Shown one piece after another: positions 61,488-64,000 of a stretch of DNA of 64,000 nucleotides; position 1 is the first letter of the stretch, and each line of letters begins with the position of its first letter. The notes under the pieces were generated by a model, which made no database searches, was not told the origin of the DNA, and worked only from the letters and a program-made list of their open reading frames with translations. The stretch is from Paramecium octaurelia (Eukaryota; Ciliophora; Oligohymenophorea; Peniculida; Parameciidae), in NCBI GenBank assembly GCA_905182995.1, contig CAJJDP010000081.1:63466-127465 (forward strand), read 5' to 3'. Position numbers and translations under genes: made by a program.

Positions 61488-63269
61488 ATGGAAAACAATA
61501 ATAACCATATTTCCTCTATTGTAAAATCTAATACTATTACTAATCGACGATCTCTTAAGATTTCAGTAGTACATCCAGCAGATGAAGCTCTGGTTAATGT
61601 GAATGATGAAGAAAAGTTTTTATATGAAAAAAGGTAATGGGAAATCGCTAATCAAACTGTTTCCTTAGATAAAATTTAGAAAGAATAAATGGAAAGGTAT
61701 AAAGGGGAATGGAACTGGGATGTTTTTATAGAGTTTTTTTTATACCATTAGGTAATCTTCTAATTTTGGAATCTAGATTTTCTTCACAATATTGGGACCA
61801 TTCATGGTGATATTATTTAGTATATGGCCTGGCATGACACTGATGAAGAACATGAAATTTTATGGCAATTCAATGGCTTTTTATTTATAAACTCTCTTAT
61901 GGATAGGATCAGTTTTAGGAGGTCTGGGATATTTTTTATGGAATGAAAGTGTAATCACTTTGACAGAAATTTTATTCCTTTGGTATGCATTGACGATTCG
62001 AAGTGTTGTAATAGCAGCCAAGTATGCAACATTTAGTAAAAGCATAATAAACTTATACAAGAACATTGTACTACCAGACGAAGTGTTTTAATTTGATTTG
62101 ATGATGGGAGAATGGAGAGAACAATCTCCTAAGATTCTTTTTTTGGAGCCTTATCGTTCTCTTCAGCGTTACTAATTTGAGATTTCTCTGTTTAAGATGG
62201 ACTTCATAGTGTAGCCTCATTAGGAGACAAAAGTTGCCATTGCTAAAGTGGATATAAACTTCTTTAAAGATACAGGAATCAATTTGGATGATGATGAATA
62301 CTCTGGTTTTCAGCTATTTGGCTACTTGGCGAATCATTATCAAGCTTAAAATTCGGCGAATACTCATCTGTACTTATGTATCTTCGAAGCATTTGTTCTT
62401 TCGACAACTCCAATGTGGTTTAGAATAGGTGATTTGCTTGATTCAGTTGATGCATTAGATATGTTCAGAATGGGTATAGATATATTAAATATATTAAAGT
62501 GTTAAATATAGTTTCTTCATTTATTGGATTTTGGGGGAGCAACATTTTCTTTCATTAGGCCTTCTATGACTTTAATCGGAAGTTCTTTTTATTGGAACAA
62601 CTATTACTGATAATTAAAGTTAGGCCAGATTAGATTGAAAAAGTTAAATTATTACCAACCCTTAACTTCAATAACATTACTACATGGTAAGCCTGGTCAA
62701 TGATGAGAGCAATTTCATTTGATTATGGTCAAACATACAATCTCAGAACATAAGGCTTTTATTCTCTCTGTTTCTTAGGATTTATTGTATTGATATTCCT
62801 TTCGTTATTACTGATTTTAGATTTTGTGCACCTTGATCTATTTCAACTCATCTTACTAGGCGAGTTAGCCATCATGATTCTAGGCTTTACTGCCTACTAT
62901 CTCTTCTTAGGTGCTAAATTGAACACCTATTTGGATCAATGTGAAGTGGCTCTTTAGGATGTTAAATCTATATATTAGGATCTTTTGAGAATGAAGGAAG
63001 TTTATTTTGAGGAGAAGAAAGAACCTTAAAATTACATTCACAAGAAATTCAAATAACTATTACAAAATTAAACTCAAGTTGAGGAAGTCATTAAATCTAT
63101 CATTCAAGAATTGGATGATAATATTAGAATAATTCAATATGATTCAAGAAACAACCCATTCAAACTCTATGGAATCAAAATTACTTTTAATTTACTCAAA
63201 AGTGCTGCAGTCGGACTCAGCACTGTATATAGTTATTCACTTTAGTAAAGATTCATGAAAATCAAATGA
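61488..63269 (+). CDS. Multi-pass membrane protein of unknown family
   Basis: 576 residues; introns at 61752-61776 (25 nt) and 62474-62499 (26 nt). The N-terminal 85 residues are cytosolic-like and charged. Spans are visible at about 88-105 (IFFTILGPFMVILFSIW), 118-135 (TLLWIGSVLGGLGYFLW), about 145-160 (ILFLWYALTIRSVVIAA), and in the second half FYSLCFLGFIVLIFLSLLLI and LILLGELAIMILGFTAYYLF. A soluble domain between them contains Trp/Phe-rich segments (MGEWREQSPKILFLEPYRSL). The C-terminus is a coiled coil followed by a weakly hydrophobic GIKITFNLLKSAAVGLSTVY motif. No transporter or channel signature is recognised. Confidence 0.8.
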
Positions 63270-63367
63270 CTTAAGTAATTTTATTTTATATTATATTTTC
63301 CATTGATCTCAACTAAAATATAAAAGTCCTATAAATCTTTATAGATATATATAGATAAATTTTCAAT

Positions 63368-64000
63368 TCATAAGGAAGTTCCTAAAATAGGACCAACAAT
63401 AACCAAAATTAAAACCAGTCCAATCATAATGATACAGCACATTTTCTATAATTGATATTCATTACTATTTACTTTTCTAGCAGCTTAGTGATCCTTCTTG
63501 GCCTTAATCAATTGAGCCTCTCCTTTTTTAACGTAATCTCTTGCTTTCACCATGTTTTATTCTATATTATCAATCAATTCTCCTTGGTTTTTGACCAACA
63601 CTGCCAAATCTAAGAAAAGTTGGTACACCTATTGCACGCTCTTTAATAGTTTATATTTAAGTATACTCTCTCTAGCTTAACAATGTCTTGATATTTCTCT
63701 TGAATATCTTGAACAGCGTTTTATAATTGAATCGAGGCTTACCCATAGATTTTCTTTTGTAGCAGTTCTTGCATTTTCTACATCAAATAAATCATACATT
63801 TGGATCATCACACAATTCATCAATTTGATTCTCATTTAGATTTGAATCTAAACAGCCTGCTTGTCTCTTTATTTTGTTCCTCATACTATTTTGGAAATCT
63901 AATTGAGCCTTTTGACTCTCTTGCAATACAGCCTGCACTTTCAAGTTTACTGCAGCCCAAATGTCCATCTTCATTCTTGTTTCAGGCTCATCAGGATCCT
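63368..64000 (-). CDS. Syntaxin (Qa-SNARE), 5' end outside window
   Basis: About 195 C-terminal residues are present; introns at 63778-63797 (20 nt) and 63641-63666 (26 nt). The Habc-side helix (WAAVNLKVQAVLQESQKAQL) is followed by the SNARE motif: AVQDIQEKYQDIVKLERSVQ, then QVYQLFLDLAVLVKNQGELI, then DNIEQNMVKARDYVKKG. The ionic-layer Gln lies in NQGELID, as in syntaxin 1. A basic linker and a C-terminal anchor (CCIIMIGLVLILVIVGPILG) complete a plasma-membrane-type Qa-SNARE. It drives vesicle fusion, for example trichocyst or constitutive exocytosis in Paramecium (inference). The gene continues beyond the right edge. Confidence 0.93.

Overview
The window is macronuclear DNA of a ciliate, almost certainly a Paramecium. 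Three things in the sequence say so. (1) The DNA is very AT-rich, and well-conserved proteins (aldolase, GFAT, aspartate aminotransferase, syntaxin) are open only if TAA and TAG are read as glutamine and TGA is the sole stop. (2) Genes are interrupted by tiny GT..AG introns, mostly 19-31 nt, and removing them restores the family reading frames. (3) Ciliate-typical families occur: alveolin, TmcB-like PAS membrane proteins and small N-myristoylated MGxC proteins. ORFs called with the standard code are mostly fragments or shadows. Every gene model below was built by hand in the ciliate code, and spliced lengths were checked to be multiples of three. Family names come from motif recognition, not from a database search.

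Layout. 1-12 kb: the 3' end of an unknown gene, a myristoyl-type protein, a TBC Rab-GAP, a heat-shock-factor-type regulator, a Tctex dynein light chain, a 50-residue membrane protein and a 1620-residue PAS membrane protein (TmcB-like 1). 12-22 kb: a small predicted gene, an EF-hand coiled-coil protein, glucosamine-6-phosphate synthase, two tandem MGIC mini-proteins and a CAMK-type kinase. 22-32.2 kb: two more TmcB-like giants, head to head across only 98 bp. 32.5-41 kb: tRNA-Trp(CCA), aspartate aminotransferase, class I aldolase, a sarcosine-oxidase-like flavoprotein, a two-pass membrane protein, a hormone-sensitive-lipase homologue and a LITAF-domain protein.

41-54 kb: an EGF/RING-H2 receptor-like protein, a possible PP1 inhibitor-2, a long Q/N/S-rich protein, a divergent pair of unknown paralogues, a RINGv (MARCH-like) ligase and an alveolin. 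54-64 kb: two small unknown genes, a dual-specificity phosphatase, a NEK-like kinase, an MFSD1-like transporter, an RRM protein, a multi-pass membrane protein and the 3' end of a syntaxin.

The genome is tightly packed. Convergent genes lie 15-41 bp apart and some tandem genes only 33-37 bp apart. Functions are mostly housekeeping (amino-sugar, carbon, amino-acid and lipid metabolism; vesicle traffic; cortex and signalling) and there is no operon logic. The least described content is the TmcB-like trio, the divergent unknown pair at 47.6-50.2 kb, the MGIC mini-proteins and the EGF/RING-H2 protein. Several stretches look coding but lack a start or carry in-frame TGA and may be decayed genes.
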